DNA of 64,000 nucleotides, from positions 1 to 64,000 of the forward strand of contig JAAVYF010000043.1 of assembly GCA_022790975.1 (NCBI GenBank), in the 5' to 3' direction. The stretch comes from Clostridia bacterium. Its GTDB lineage: Bacteria; Bacillota; Clostridia; TANB77; CAG-508. Positions 35,691 through 44,561 of this stretch are shown one piece after another. The position numbers were made by a program, and so were the translations under genes. How positions within the stretch are numbered: the stretch's first letter is position 1; each line of letters opens with the position of its first letter. The notes beneath the pieces are model-generated. The model worked only from the letters and a program-made list of their open reading frames with translations, did not search any database and was not told where the DNA came from.

Positions 35691-36416
35691 ATGAAAAGGA
35701 GTCTGCCTTTCCATCATGGAAAAAGAGACAGAAAGAAAAAGGTATCCAAAAGAGTATTTTTTATAAAGATTATTTGTAATTTTGTTTTGTTATTTGTTTT
35801 GATTTTCTTTCTATATTATTTTTTTAGAAAACCAAATAAATCAAATGAAACAAATACAGTAAATAAACTAGTAGAAAATACTTGTATTGAACAAACGGAT
35901 AATACTGTTCAAGAACTGGATAATACTGTTGCTCAAAAAATAGAAGAGCCACCTCCAAAAGAGGATGAAAAAGTTGATGTATCTTATTTGCCCGAAAAGA
36001 TGGGAAAATATAATGTTATTGGAGAACTTGTGATTGATAAAATTGGAGTTAAAAATAATATTTTGGACCCTGAAAATCCAAATAATGAAAAAGCTGTAAA
36101 TGGTGCACTTAATTTATCTGTTGTTAAATTTTATGGACCAGATATAAATACAGCAGGAAATTTTAGTATTACAGGTCATAATTATAATGGTTTATTAAAA
36201 AGAGTAAAAGAGTTAGAATTAAATGACACTTTTTATTTAATAAATAGAGCTACTGGTACAAAAGTAAATTACAAAATTTATAATATATATACCTGTGATC
36301 CTTATGACACCACTTGCTTAGATGCTCCACAAGATAATAATGTTAGAGAAGTGACTCTAATTACATGCAATCCAGGAGGATTAACAAGGCGTATATGTAA
36401 GGCAAAAGAAATTTAA
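35691..36416 (+). CDS. Sortase (cell-wall transpeptidase) 1
   Basis: A 241-residue sortase. It has a basic N-terminus, one membrane anchor (residues 23-45), a linker and a beta-barrel catalytic domain. Catalytic residues: His163 in TGHNYNG, Cys226 in TLITCNPGG and Arg233 or Arg234 in TRRICKAKE. The substrate is probably the LPQTG protein encoded next. Ribosome site aggaggtg is 16 bases from ATG, a long spacing; a five-codon GTG frame lies between. First gene of the sortase-cohesin-dockerin operon controlled by the divergent XRE regulator. Confidence 0.9.
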   Translation: MKRSLPFHHGKRDRKKKVSKRVFFIKIICNFVLLFVLIFFLYYFFRKPNKSNETNTVNKLVENTCIEQTDNTVQELDNTVAQKIEEPPPKEDEKVDVSYLPEKMGKYNVIGELVIDKIGVKNNILDPENPNNEKAVNGALNLSVVKFYGPDINTAGNFSITGHNYNGLLKRVKELELNDTFYLINRATGTKVNYKIYNIYTCDPYDTTCLDAPQDNNVREVTLITCNPGGLTRRICKAKEI

Positions 36417-36473
36417 ATTTTATCCAAATATAGATACAAAAATCTTATTTAAAAAAGAAAGGAATTTTAAGAG

Positions 36474-37292
36474 ATGAAAATGAAGAGAATAATTTTAGGA
36501 ATTTTAGTTGCAGTTATAATGTTAGTAGCTATGACACCAATGACAAATGCCGCTACATTTAGCATAGATGCTAAAGATGCAAAATATGAAGTAGGAGATA
36601 AAGTTGTGGTAACTGTTAATGTTAACCCAACTCGTAATATTGATATTACATTAAATTATGATAAAGATGTTTTTTCAATAGATAGTGTTGACGCAATTGC
36701 TGCAAATTCACAGACAGGTGCTTTCAAACCAACAGTAAATAAAAAAGTTGCAGGAGTTATTGAAGTATCAGGGGCAGATGCTGATGAGGATTTAAAAATA
36801 ATAGGAATGAAATTTACATTCATAGCAAATAAAGAAGCTGATTCTGCAGTTTTCACAGCTTCAGGTTTAGTTACAGAAGTAGCTGAAACATTAAATTCTA
36901 CTACAAAAACTGTAAAAGTAGTTAAAAAATCTGAAGAACCAACAAAACCAGCAGAACCAGAAAATCCAAATAAACCATCTGAACCAACAGAGCCAACAAC
37001 ACCAAATACACCAGATAAGCCATCAACTCCAACAGAACCAACAACACCAAATAAACCATCTGAACCAACAACTCCAAACACACCAACTGAACCAAATAAT
37101 GCAGAAACACCAAAAACAGAAACAAAACAAGAGCAAGTGACAACACCAACTACACAATCAGGAAATTCTAACAAAATACAAAAACCAACTAAATTACCAC
37201 AAACAGGAGTACCTTTTGTTGCAATTGGTTTAGTATTAGTAGCAATTGTTGCAGGAGCTGTATTAGTTTCTACAAACAAAAAATTAAAATAA
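36474..37292 (+). CDS. LPXTG-anchored cohesin-like surface protein
   Basis: A 272-residue secreted protein: signal peptide (MKMKRIILG..., cut after TNA near residue 26), one beta-sandwich domain (28-150) with the pattern of cohesin domains (VGDKVVVTVNV, ITLNYDKDVFSI, GVIEVSGADADEDL), a Pro/Thr/Glu linker of repeated TEPTTPN units (155-235) and the sorting signal LPQTG (241-245) with a hydrophobic tail and KK. Sortase should link it to peptidoglycan. The next gene encodes a dockerin, the natural ligand of cohesins, so this is likely the wall anchor for that protein. The ribosome site is aaagga. Confidence 0.88.
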   Translation: MKMKRIILGILVAVIMLVAMTPMTNAATFSIDAKDAKYEVGDKVVVTVNVNPTRNIDITLNYDKDVFSIDSVDAIAANSQTGAFKPTVNKKVAGVIEVSGADADEDLKIIGMKFTFIANKEADSAVFTASGLVTEVAETLNSTTKTVKVVKKSEEPTKPAEPENPNKPSEPTEPTTPNTPDKPSTPTEPTTPNKPSEPTTPNTPTEPNNAETPKTETKQEQVTTPTTQSGNSNKIQKPTKLPQTGVPFVAIGLVLVAIVAGAVLVSTNKKLK

Positions 37293-37340
37293 TTAAGTAG
37301 TATTAAAATTTTAAAATAAAAACTTAGGGGGAAATTTAGA

Positions 37341-40300
37341 ATGAACAAAAAAATAAAAATTGTTTCAACTATTGCTTTAACAGGTATGATGGGATTAAAT
37401 ATATTAAGTTCAAATTTATATGCTGTAAATGTAGTATCAAATGGGAAAACGCAAGTGTTTGATGCAAGTACTATAGGCGGAAAGAAAATAGTTCCTGTTG
37501 TATTAGATGGAAAAACAGATACTTTAACAAGAACAGAAATTAAAGCAAAATATCCAGAAGCAAAAGACTTTTCAGGAAAAAATCAAAATCAAGTTGGTAC
37601 AGGAGAAACATTTAAGATAGGAAATGATACATATACAGTTATGGTATATGGAGATGTTAATGGAGATGGATTAATTAACAGTAGTGATGCTTTATTAGTT
37701 GAAAGACATAAAACTAAAGATACAACATTAACATTAAATTCAGACCAAAAATTAGCAGCAGATGTTGCTTCAAGAGACGGACAAATAAACAGTTCAGACT
37801 CTTTAAGAATAAAAGATTATGCAGTATCAAACAAAAGAACAGTTGTAGATAGTGTTCCAGATGCTAATAAAAAACCAGAAGAGCCAGTTAATAATTATAA
37901 TTATGATGTAGTTGTAAATGAAGGAAATATGGTTGATGGAAAAAGTATAATTAATTCAGAAAAAACTGTATTAATAAAAGCAACTCCAAAAGAAGCTGTT
38001 ACCGAAAATACCACTTTAACAGTAAAAGTATTAGGAGAAGATGGAGAAGAAATTACTGGACATGGTATTACTCTTCCTGAATTAAAAGTTCAAGATAGAT
38101 ATACTGTATCTGATACTCCAGTTGATATTAGTTCAAAATTAGGAAGTAATAAAAAATTAACAATACAAGTATTAGATACAAGTGGAAAAGTAGTTGGTCA
38201 AACAGAAGTAGATGTTCATATAACTCTTCCAGAAGTAGGAAATGTAGTTACTAACCGTCCTGGAACTGAAAGTGCAGAATTATCTTTAGATGTGTTAAAT
38301 AATGGTACATTAAAAAATGTAAAATATGTTGTTAAAGAAGGTGTAGTAGCAAGTGCTGTTGCAACTCAAGAGAATCAATTAACAGAAAGCTTATATGCAA
38401 TTAATAATAAAATAACAAAAGCATCATTAGTATATGCTAATGGTTATGAAAAATCTAAAGCATATACAGTATCATTTATATTAGTTGATGAATATGGAAA
38501 TAAATCAGCTATAAAAAGTGCTATTATTGCCTCAGGTAATGCTGAAGCTTCTGAAACTACTGTAAACTTTGTAACAGCTCCAACATTAGTTGATAATAGC
38601 AATAAAGAATTTGCTTGGAAATTAAATGGAAGTGCTTTAAATACTTCTAAACAAAAATTATGTTATACATTATATAAAGATGATGTTCCTGTAAAAACAG
38701 GTGACCTTTTATCAGGAGACTTTACTGCTGATATGCAAGAAGTTGGAACATATAAACTTGGTATAGTAATAAAATCTAAAGATGGAACAGTAAAAGATAC
38801 TGTTGAAAAATTATCTGGTACTGTTGAAGTAAAGAAATTAAACAAAGTTTCTAATGTAGAATTTGAAGTAAAACAAGAAAATAATACAAATAACTATGTA
38901 TTAAGTTGGAATGATGATAATACTTCATTTGATAGCTATGAAGTAAAATTATATGCATATAATGCAGTTACTAAAGATTTTACAACTGATGAATCATCAA
39001 AATTAATAATTGAAAATGCAAAATCAAAAACTGTAAAAATAAATAATACTGTTTCTGGAATGAGTACAAATACTCTTTACAAAGCAAAAGTAACAGTAAA
39101 GAAAGAAGCAAATCAATATAAATGGCTTGATTCAGATGTTGAAGCATCAGAAATGTTCTTTATAATTGATGCTAATGGATTATTATCTAATCCAGTTGCT
39201 AATGAAACATCAATAACTTATGAATTAGATGATATTGATATTGAAGGACTTGATGAAGAAGTTAAATATCAAGTTACAGTATATAAAATGGTATCTGACC
39301 CAAATGATAATGCAAATTATAGTTCTCAAAAAATAGATACAAGAGATGTTGCAATATCAACTGATGAAGCTGGTCAGAAATATCTTACAATATCAAATTT
39401 AGAAAGAAATACTAATTATGCATTTAGATTAATTGCTAAAATGGGAAATGCCGAAGGAGTAGCAACTAGTGTAATGGCTAAAGCTACAACAATAAAAACT
39501 CCAGAAATTAAAGGTTTAACTGTTGTAAAAAATCCAACAGTAGCAGAAGCTGGAAAAGTAGGAATTAATGGTACAACATTATATATTAATGGTGAAGAAA
39601 TAGCAAATTATGATAAAGCAAATTATACTGATGAATTTATATCAAATATTGATAATATAGTTGCAAAATTAAAAGCTGATGATGTTGTTACAATCGTAGA
39701 CAACAAAATAACATTAGATTTAAAATCAGGAGTAGAAAATTCTACAGTAGCTTTAACTGCTGGAACTGAAAATAAAATTCTTGAAATAACAGGAAATACA
39801 TTTACAAAAACAGTTACAGTTTCTGAAAAATTACAAGAATTAGTTGTAAATACTGGTTTATTTGATATATCAGGAGTATCAGCTGAAAAATATACATTAG
39901 CTAATGGTACTAAAGTTAGTGATACAACTTCTAATAAAGATAGAGATTTTGTAATTAAAGCAGGAGCTAGCGTTAGAATAAATGGAGTTGAAATAGAAGC
40001 TAAGAAAGAAGCAAATATTTTAATAAAAAATACTGATATAGTAGTAAAAACAACTAAAGAAACAGAAAATGATTTAGTATTTAAAAATGAATCAGGAAAA
40101 GATGTTGATATAGCATTTGTACCAGTTGGAAATGCTGGAATTTATACAGGAACTGTTACAATTAGTTCAAATGGTGGAGAAGTTGTTGTATCACAATCTG
40201 CAGTTGAACTTGATAATGTAAATTTAACAATAGATGTAAAATCTGGAGATATTGATATATCTAACTTTAATGGTGATAATTTAAATACAACAGTAAATGT

Positions 40301-40601
40301 TAAAAATAATGATGTTACACCAACAACACTTATAGTTAAATCTAATATGGTAGCTCCAATTGATTTAACTGATGTTGAAATAAAAAATTATAGTCTGGAA
40401 GAAAATAATGTTGATGGTATTACAGGTGTAAATTCTACTAATAAACAAAATGTAATTGATTTCATTAATTCTTTTGGATTCCAAGGAACAGGAGCAACAT
40501 TAACTGTTGATACAAGTAGTGATGCTCAATTAGTAACAATTACATTCCCAGTAGGAGCAAATGTTGTTAATGAAGAAGTTAAAGGACTTGCTACAAAATA
40601 G
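37341..40601 (+). CDS. Large secreted dockerin-containing protein
   Basis: A 1086-residue secreted protein with a signal peptide (cut near residue 28, SNLYA). A type I dockerin lies near the N-terminus (about 101-164): two calcium-binding repeats, GDVNGDGLINSSDALLVERH and DVASRDGQINSSDSLRIKDY. The remainder is a series of beta-sandwich domains, some fibronectin III-like (around 500-610 and 615-710), with a Val/Thr/Asp-rich beta-helix-like end. No catalytic domain is recognised and there is no LPXTG motif, so it is probably held on the cell by the cohesin of the preceding protein. The ribosome site is agggggaa. A strong terminator follows. Confidence 0.85.
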   Translation: MNKKIKIVSTIALTGMMGLNILSSNLYAVNVVSNGKTQVFDASTIGGKKIVPVVLDGKTDTLTRTEIKAKYPEAKDFSGKNQNQVGTGETFKIGNDTYTVMVYGDVNGDGLINSSDALLVERHKTKDTTLTLNSDQKLAADVASRDGQINSSDSLRIKDYAVSNKRTVVDSVPDANKKPEEPVNNYNYDVVVNEGNMVDGKSIINSEKTVLIKATPKEAVTENTTLTVKVLGEDGEEITGHGITLPELKVQDRYTVSDTPVDISSKLGSNKKLTIQVLDTSGKVVGQTEVDVHITLPEVGNVVTNRPGTESAELSLDVLNNGTLKNVKYVVKEGVVASAVATQENQLTESLYAINNKITKASLVYANGYEKSKAYTVSFILVDEYGNKSAIKSAIIASGNAEASETTVNFVTAPTLVDNSNKEFAWKLNGSALNTSKQKLCYTLYKDDVPVKTGDLLSGDFTADMQEVGTYKLGIVIKSKDGTVKDTVEKLSGTVEVKKLNKVSNVEFEVKQENNTNNYVLSWNDDNTSFDSYEVKLYAYNAVTKDFTTDESSKLIIENAKSKTVKINNTVSGMSTNTLYKAKVTVKKEANQYKWLDSDVEASEMFFIIDANGLLSNPVANETSITYELDDIDIEGLDEEVKYQVTVYKMVSDPNDNANYSSQKIDTRDVAISTDEAGQKYLTISNLERNTNYAFRLIAKMGNAEGVATSVMAKATTIKTPEIKGLTVVKNPTVAEAGKVGINGTTLYINGEEIANYDKANYTDEFISNIDNIVAKLKADDVVTIVDNKITLDLKSGVENSTVALTAGTENKILEITGNTFTKTVTVSEKLQELVVNTGLFDISGVSAEKYTLANGTKVSDTTSNKDRDFVIKAGASVRINGVEIEAKKEANILIKNTDIVVKTTKETENDLVFKNESGKDVDIAFVPVGNAGIYTGTVTISSNGGEVVVSQSAVELDNVNLTIDVKSGDIDISNFNGDNLNTTVNVKNNDVTPTTLIVKSNMVAPIDLTDVEIKNYSLEENNVDGITGVNSTNKQNVIDFINSFGFQGTGATLTVDTSSDAQLVTITFPVGANVVNEEVKGLATK

Positions 40602-40659
40602 TAAAAATAATTAATTTGTGATTATAAACAAATTAAGTATTATATTTTATTTATATTTC

Positions 40660-40695
40660 AAAAAAGAGAAATAGTAGAAAAGCTATTTCTCTTTT
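40660..40695 (+). terminator. Terminator of the dockerin operon
   Basis: Stem aaaagagaaatag / ctatttctctttt with T run. The following 280 bases to frr are AT-rich; I see no gene in them. Confidence 0.88.
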
Positions 40696-40976
40696 GCTAT
40701 TTATAGGGAATTTTACTATGCTTTAATTTTTTTATATAATAATAATTACTTTTTTTGTGTTTCAATTGTATAAATAATTGAAATGGGAAAAAAGATATTA
40801 GCTTGTCAACCAAAAGTTGCATACACTTTAATATTCCAGTTGACAAAAGTCGATATTTATTAAAATTATATTTAAAAATAAAAATCTTTTTCAAAATTTT
40901 TAAAAAAACACTATTAAACCATAAAAAAATATGATAGAATATCGCTATAAAAAATAAGTAAAAGGAGATTTTTATT

Positions 40977-41528
40977 ATGTTTGATTTAAATAATATAGAA
41001 GAAAAAATGAAAAAATCAGTTAGTGTTTTTGAAGAAAATCTTTCTGAAGTTAGAGCAGGACGTGCAAATCCAGCAATTTTAAATAAAATATCTATTGAAT
41101 ATTATGGAGCTACTACACCAATAAATCAAGTAGCTGCTGTATCAGTTCCAGAGGCTAGAATGATAGTAATTCAACCTTGGGATGCAAGTTGTTTGAAAGA
41201 TATTGAAAAAGCTATACTTGCTTCTGATATTGGATTAAATCCAAACAATGATGGTAAAGTTATAAGATTAAATTTTCCTGAATTAACAGAAGAAAGAAGA
41301 AAAGAATTAGCTAAAGATATTAGAAAAATGGCTGAAGATGCTAGAGTTTCTGTTAGAGGTGTAAGACGTGAAGGAATGGATTTAGTTAAAGAATTAAATA
41401 AAAAATCTGAAATTACAGAAGATGAAAGAAAATCTAATGAAGATTCAATTCAAAAATTAACAGATAAATATATTGCTGAAATAGATAAACTATCAGAAGT
41501 AAAAGAAAAAGAAATTATGAGTGTATAG
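40977..41528 (+). CDS. frr: Ribosome recycling factor
   Basis: RRF splits post-termination ribosomes with EF-G. The 183-residue protein has the three-helix bundle and hinge of the family: SVFEENLSEVRAGRANPAIL, YYGATTPINQVAAV, VRGVRREGMDLVKEL. The ribosome site aaaggaga precedes ATG. First gene of the frr-uppS-cdsA-rseP series; pyrH and tsf, which usually come before it, are not here. Confidence 0.97.
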   Translation: MFDLNNIEEKMKKSVSVFEENLSEVRAGRANPAILNKISIEYYGATTPINQVAAVSVPEARMIVIQPWDASCLKDIEKAILASDIGLNPNNDGKVIRLNFPELTEERRKELAKDIRKMAEDARVSVRGVRREGMDLVKELNKKSEITEDERKSNEDSIQKLTDKYIAEIDKLSEVKEKEIMSV

Positions 41529-41537
41529 GAGATAATC

Positions 41538-42245
41538 ATGAATAAAGAAAACTTTCCAGAGCATATTGCTATTATAATGGATGGTAATAGAAGGTGGGCT
41601 AAAAAACGTATGCTTCCTATACAACTAGGTCACAAAGAAGGTGCAAAAAACCTTGAAAAAATGGTTAGATATGCAAATAAAATTGGAATAAAATATTTTA
41701 CTGTATATGCATTTTCAACAGAGAATTGGAAAAGAAGTAAAGAAGAAGTGTCTAGTTTAATGGAACTTTTGAAAAATTATTTAGATGATTACTCAAAAAG
41801 AGCAGATTCTGAAAATATAAAAGTAAATGTTTGGGGAGATATTACAGCACTTAATGATGGATTAAGAACTAGTATTATTAATTGTATGGAAAGAACTAAA
41901 AATAATACTGGAGTTAATTTTAATATTTGTCTAAATTATGGTGGTAGAAATGAAATGACAAATGCTATGATAAAAATTGCAAAACAAGTAAAACAAGGTT
42001 TACTTGATATAAATGATATTACAGAAGATGTTATATCAAAAAATTTATATTCAGAAAATGTACCAGATCCAGATTTAATGATAAGAACTTCTGGAGAATT
42101 TAGAACAAGTGGATTTTTATTATGGCAGATGGCTTATACAGAGTTTGTATTTTTTGAAAAATATTGGCCAGAATTTAATGAAAAAGATTTAGATTCATGT
42201 ATAGAAATTTATCAGAGTAGGAATCGTAAATTTGGGGGAAAATAA
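41538..42245 (+). CDS. uppS: Undecaprenyl diphosphate synthase
   Basis: The cis-prenyltransferase making the C55 lipid carrier for peptidoglycan and wall polymers. 235 residues with HIAIIMDGNRRWAKKR (catalytic Asp), FSTENWKRS and the late signature DLMIRTSGEFRTSGFLLWQM. The start has aggagataatc. It is 9 bases after frr. The usual sequence RTSGExRLSNFLLWQ is RTSGEFRTSGFLLWQ here, a small variation. Confidence 0.96.
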   Translation: MNKENFPEHIAIIMDGNRRWAKKRMLPIQLGHKEGAKNLEKMVRYANKIGIKYFTVYAFSTENWKRSKEEVSSLMELLKNYLDDYSKRADSENIKVNVWGDITALNDGLRTSIINCMERTKNNTGVNFNICLNYGGRNEMTNAMIKIAKQVKQGLLDINDITEDVISKNLYSENVPDPDLMIRTSGEFRTSGFLLWQMAYTEFVFFEKYWPEFNEKDLDSCIEIYQSRNRKFGGK

Positions 42246-42297
42246 ATATAGAATTATTAATCATAGATTAACTATAAAATTTTATATGGAGGATTAT

Positions 42298-43185
42298 ATG
42301 AATATTAAAAGGATTTTAACAACTTTAATTGGCTTTCCACTAGTTACATTAATTATCATATATGGAAATAAATATTTAATGGATTGTTTAATTGGAATTA
42401 TTGCTTGTATTGCAATTCATGAATATTTTAAATTAGATAAAAATTCTGAGTTAAAAAAAATTTCTTGGGTTGGTTATTTAATTGCAATTATGATTTCATT
42501 AATTCATATAGTTAATATTAAAGTTAGTTTAATAGTATTATTATTTGGACTTCCAACAGTATTATTAATATTATTTTTACATATAGTATTAACAGATATG
42601 AAAATAAACATTAAAGATATAGCATTTGCATTTTTAGGAATTTGTTATATAGTTTCTTTTGTTATATTTATACCATTAATCTATGGAATTGGAGATAATA
42701 CAGAATTAAGTTTTACACAAAATAATACATTAATAGAGGAAATTATGGTAAATTTTAAAAATATAGAAGTAACAGGAAAATTTTTAATATGGTATTTAGT
42801 ATGGTGCTCTTGGGGGTCTGATGTTTTTGCATATATAATAGGAAAACATTTTGGAAAACATAAATTTAGTAAAATTAGTCCAAATAAAACTATTGAAGGT
42901 TGTTTTGCAGGAATAGTTGGAGCAATAATTTTATCATTAGTTTATACATATGCAATAAATGAAGCTCAAGGTTTTAACTTAAATTATCTATCAATTGGAA
43001 TAATGAGTTTTATTCTTTGCATTATAGGACAAATTGGAGATTTTTCAGCATCAACAATAAAAAGATATTTTGATGTAAAAGATTTTAGCAATATTTTTCC
43101 TGGTCATGGAGGAATGCTAGATAGAATGGATAGTGTTATGTTTATAGCACCATATGCATTTTTAACATTTACATTTATATTATAA
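42298..43185 (+). CDS. cdsA: Phosphatidate cytidylyltransferase CdsA
   Basis: CdsA makes CDP-diacylglycerol for phospholipid synthesis. I choose ATG 42298 (MNIKRILTTL), with ggagg seven bases upstream; the ORF is open 22 codons further without a ribosome site. About eight membrane spans are visible. The family signature near the C-terminus is intact: STIKRYFDVKDFSNIFPGHG followed by GMLDRMDS. The long loop after residue 130 is slightly expanded. dxr usually follows; here rseP follows directly. Confidence 0.93.
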   Translation: MNIKRILTTLIGFPLVTLIIIYGNKYLMDCLIGIIACIAIHEYFKLDKNSELKKISWVGYLIAIMISLIHIVNIKVSLIVLLFGLPTVLLILFLHIVLTDMKINIKDIAFAFLGICYIVSFVIFIPLIYGIGDNTELSFTQNNTLIEEIMVNFKNIEVTGKFLIWYLVWCSWGSDVFAYIIGKHFGKHKFSKISPNKTIEGCFAGIVGAIILSLVYTYAINEAQGFNLNYLSIGIMSFILCIIGQIGDFSASTIKRYFDVKDFSNIFPGHGGMLDRMDSVMFIAPYAFLTFTFIL

Positions 43186-43203
43186 TTTTAGGAGGCTTGA
43201 AAC

Positions 43204-43937
43204 TTGAGCTTTATAATAGGAATTTTAAAAATAATAGTACTTTTAGGTTTTTTAGTTTTAATACATGAAGGTGGACATTTTTTAGTTGCAAAGAAATGTA
43301 ATGTAAAAGTACTTGAATTTTCGATTGGTTTTGGAAAAGAACTTTATTCAAAGCAAGGAAAAGAAACTAAATATACAATAAGAGCAATTCCACTTCGGTC
43401 GGATATTGTAGTATGCTTGGTGAACAAGAAGCTGTAGAAGATGATAGAGCATTTAATAAAGCTCCAGTTTGGAAAAGACTTTTAATAGTTCTTGCTGGAG
43501 CTGTTGTAAATATTGTTTTTGGTCTTATTGTTTTTTGGATATTAGCAAGTATTTATAATAAAAATTTACATGATGGTTTAGTTGTTACTAAAAGATATAT
43601 AATGTCGATTTTTGAAAGTTTTTCTATGTTGTTTAAGTCATCACAAGACAAAATAGCTGTTATGGGACCAGTTGGAATTTCTGAAATGATAGTAAAAACT
43701 AATGGATTATTTGATTTTGTCTATTTATTAAGTGTAATTTCTGTTTCACTAGGAATAACAAATCTTCTTCCAATTCCAGCATTAGATGGAGGAAAAATTT
43801 TAATTTTATTAATAGAATTAATTAGAAGAAAACCAATAAAACAAAATACAGAATTAACAATTACAGCAATTGGTCTATTTACATTATTAACAATTGCAGT
43901 AATGACTACAGTAAATGATGTAGGAAGAATATTTTAA
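43204..43937 (+). CDS. rseP: RseP-type site-2 protease without PDZ, two tandem +1 CGG sites
   Basis: A membrane metalloprotease of family M50B. TTG start after aggagg. The zinc motif HEGGH is near residue 22, and NLLPIPALDGGK near the C-terminus supplies the third ligand. The frame breaks at two consecutive extra C bases, 43396 and 43400: CTT C GGT C GGA TAT. Skipping both restores AIPLGGYCSMLGEQ, the conserved Gly-Gly motif. The joined product has 243 residues. The family usually has about 340-450, and here the central PDZ domain is missing: the chain passes from the second span (IVFGLIVFWILASIYN) straight to a short loop and MGPVGISEM. The neighbours dxr and ispG are absent. Confidence 0.9.
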
Positions 43938-43988
43938 AATTTTTATTAGTATACAAAGGTGTTTTTTTGAAAACAAAAGGAGGAATAT

Positions 43989-44561
43989 ATGAATTGCAAA
44001 AGATGTGGACGAGTTTTAGATGGAGAAGGAGATATTTGCATTGAATGTTATAATGAATTTCAATGTGATGATGATAATAAAGAAATATTAAGAGTAAATC
44101 AAAAATATTCACCAAAATATATTTTAACTAAAAAAATGATAGAAGTATATATAATATTTATTTTTTTAATTGTTGTATCTTTTTATAGTAAAAATGTTTT
44201 AGGAGTGTTTTTATTTGGATTCCTACTAGCAGTTATAGTATTAGGAGCTTTAATTATTTCTAAAAGAAATGCAAAAGGAACATATATGTCTTTTTATAAT
44301 AAAAAGATAGTTTTTAAAGGAAGATTTCTTTTCATAAAAACTAATAAAGAGATTAGATATGATGAAATTAAAGATGTAGTATTTACACAAGGAACAAGTT
44401 TTTTTGAAAAATTTTTTCAAAAATTATTTAAACTTGGAAATATCTATGTTTATCCAAAAAAAGGAAATATTATTTCAAATGGTATGCAACTAAAAATTGT
44501 GGATAACATAGATAGAGTTATTCAAGATGTATCAATAGTTGTTGGAGAGAGATTGAAATAA
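43989..44561 (+). CDS. Zinc-ribbon membrane protein with PH-like domain
   Basis: A 190-residue protein with an N-terminal zinc ribbon (CKRCGRVL...CIECYNEF, two CxxC pairs), two membrane spans (about 50-70 and 74-92) and a C-terminal domain of about 90 residues that resembles bacterial PH domains (YMSFYNKKIVFKGRF, YDEIKDVVF). The function is unknown. Ribosome site aaaggagg. The stop overlaps the polC start by one base, so its expression is coupled to polC. Confidence 0.75.
   Translation: MNCKRCGRVLDGEGDICIECYNEFQCDDDNKEILRVNQKYSPKYILTKKMIEVYIIFIFLIVVSFYSKNVLGVFLFGFLLAVIVLGALIISKRNAKGTYMSFYNKKIVFKGRFLFIKTNKEIRYDEIKDVVFTQGTSFFEKFFQKLFKLGNIYVYPKKGNIISNGMQLKIVDNIDRVIQDVSIVVGERLK

Noticed and set aside
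36656..37348. Minus-strand 230-codon ORF over the cohesin gene
   Set aside because: Shadow of the repetitive Pro/Thr linker; the plus strand has signal peptide and LPQTG.
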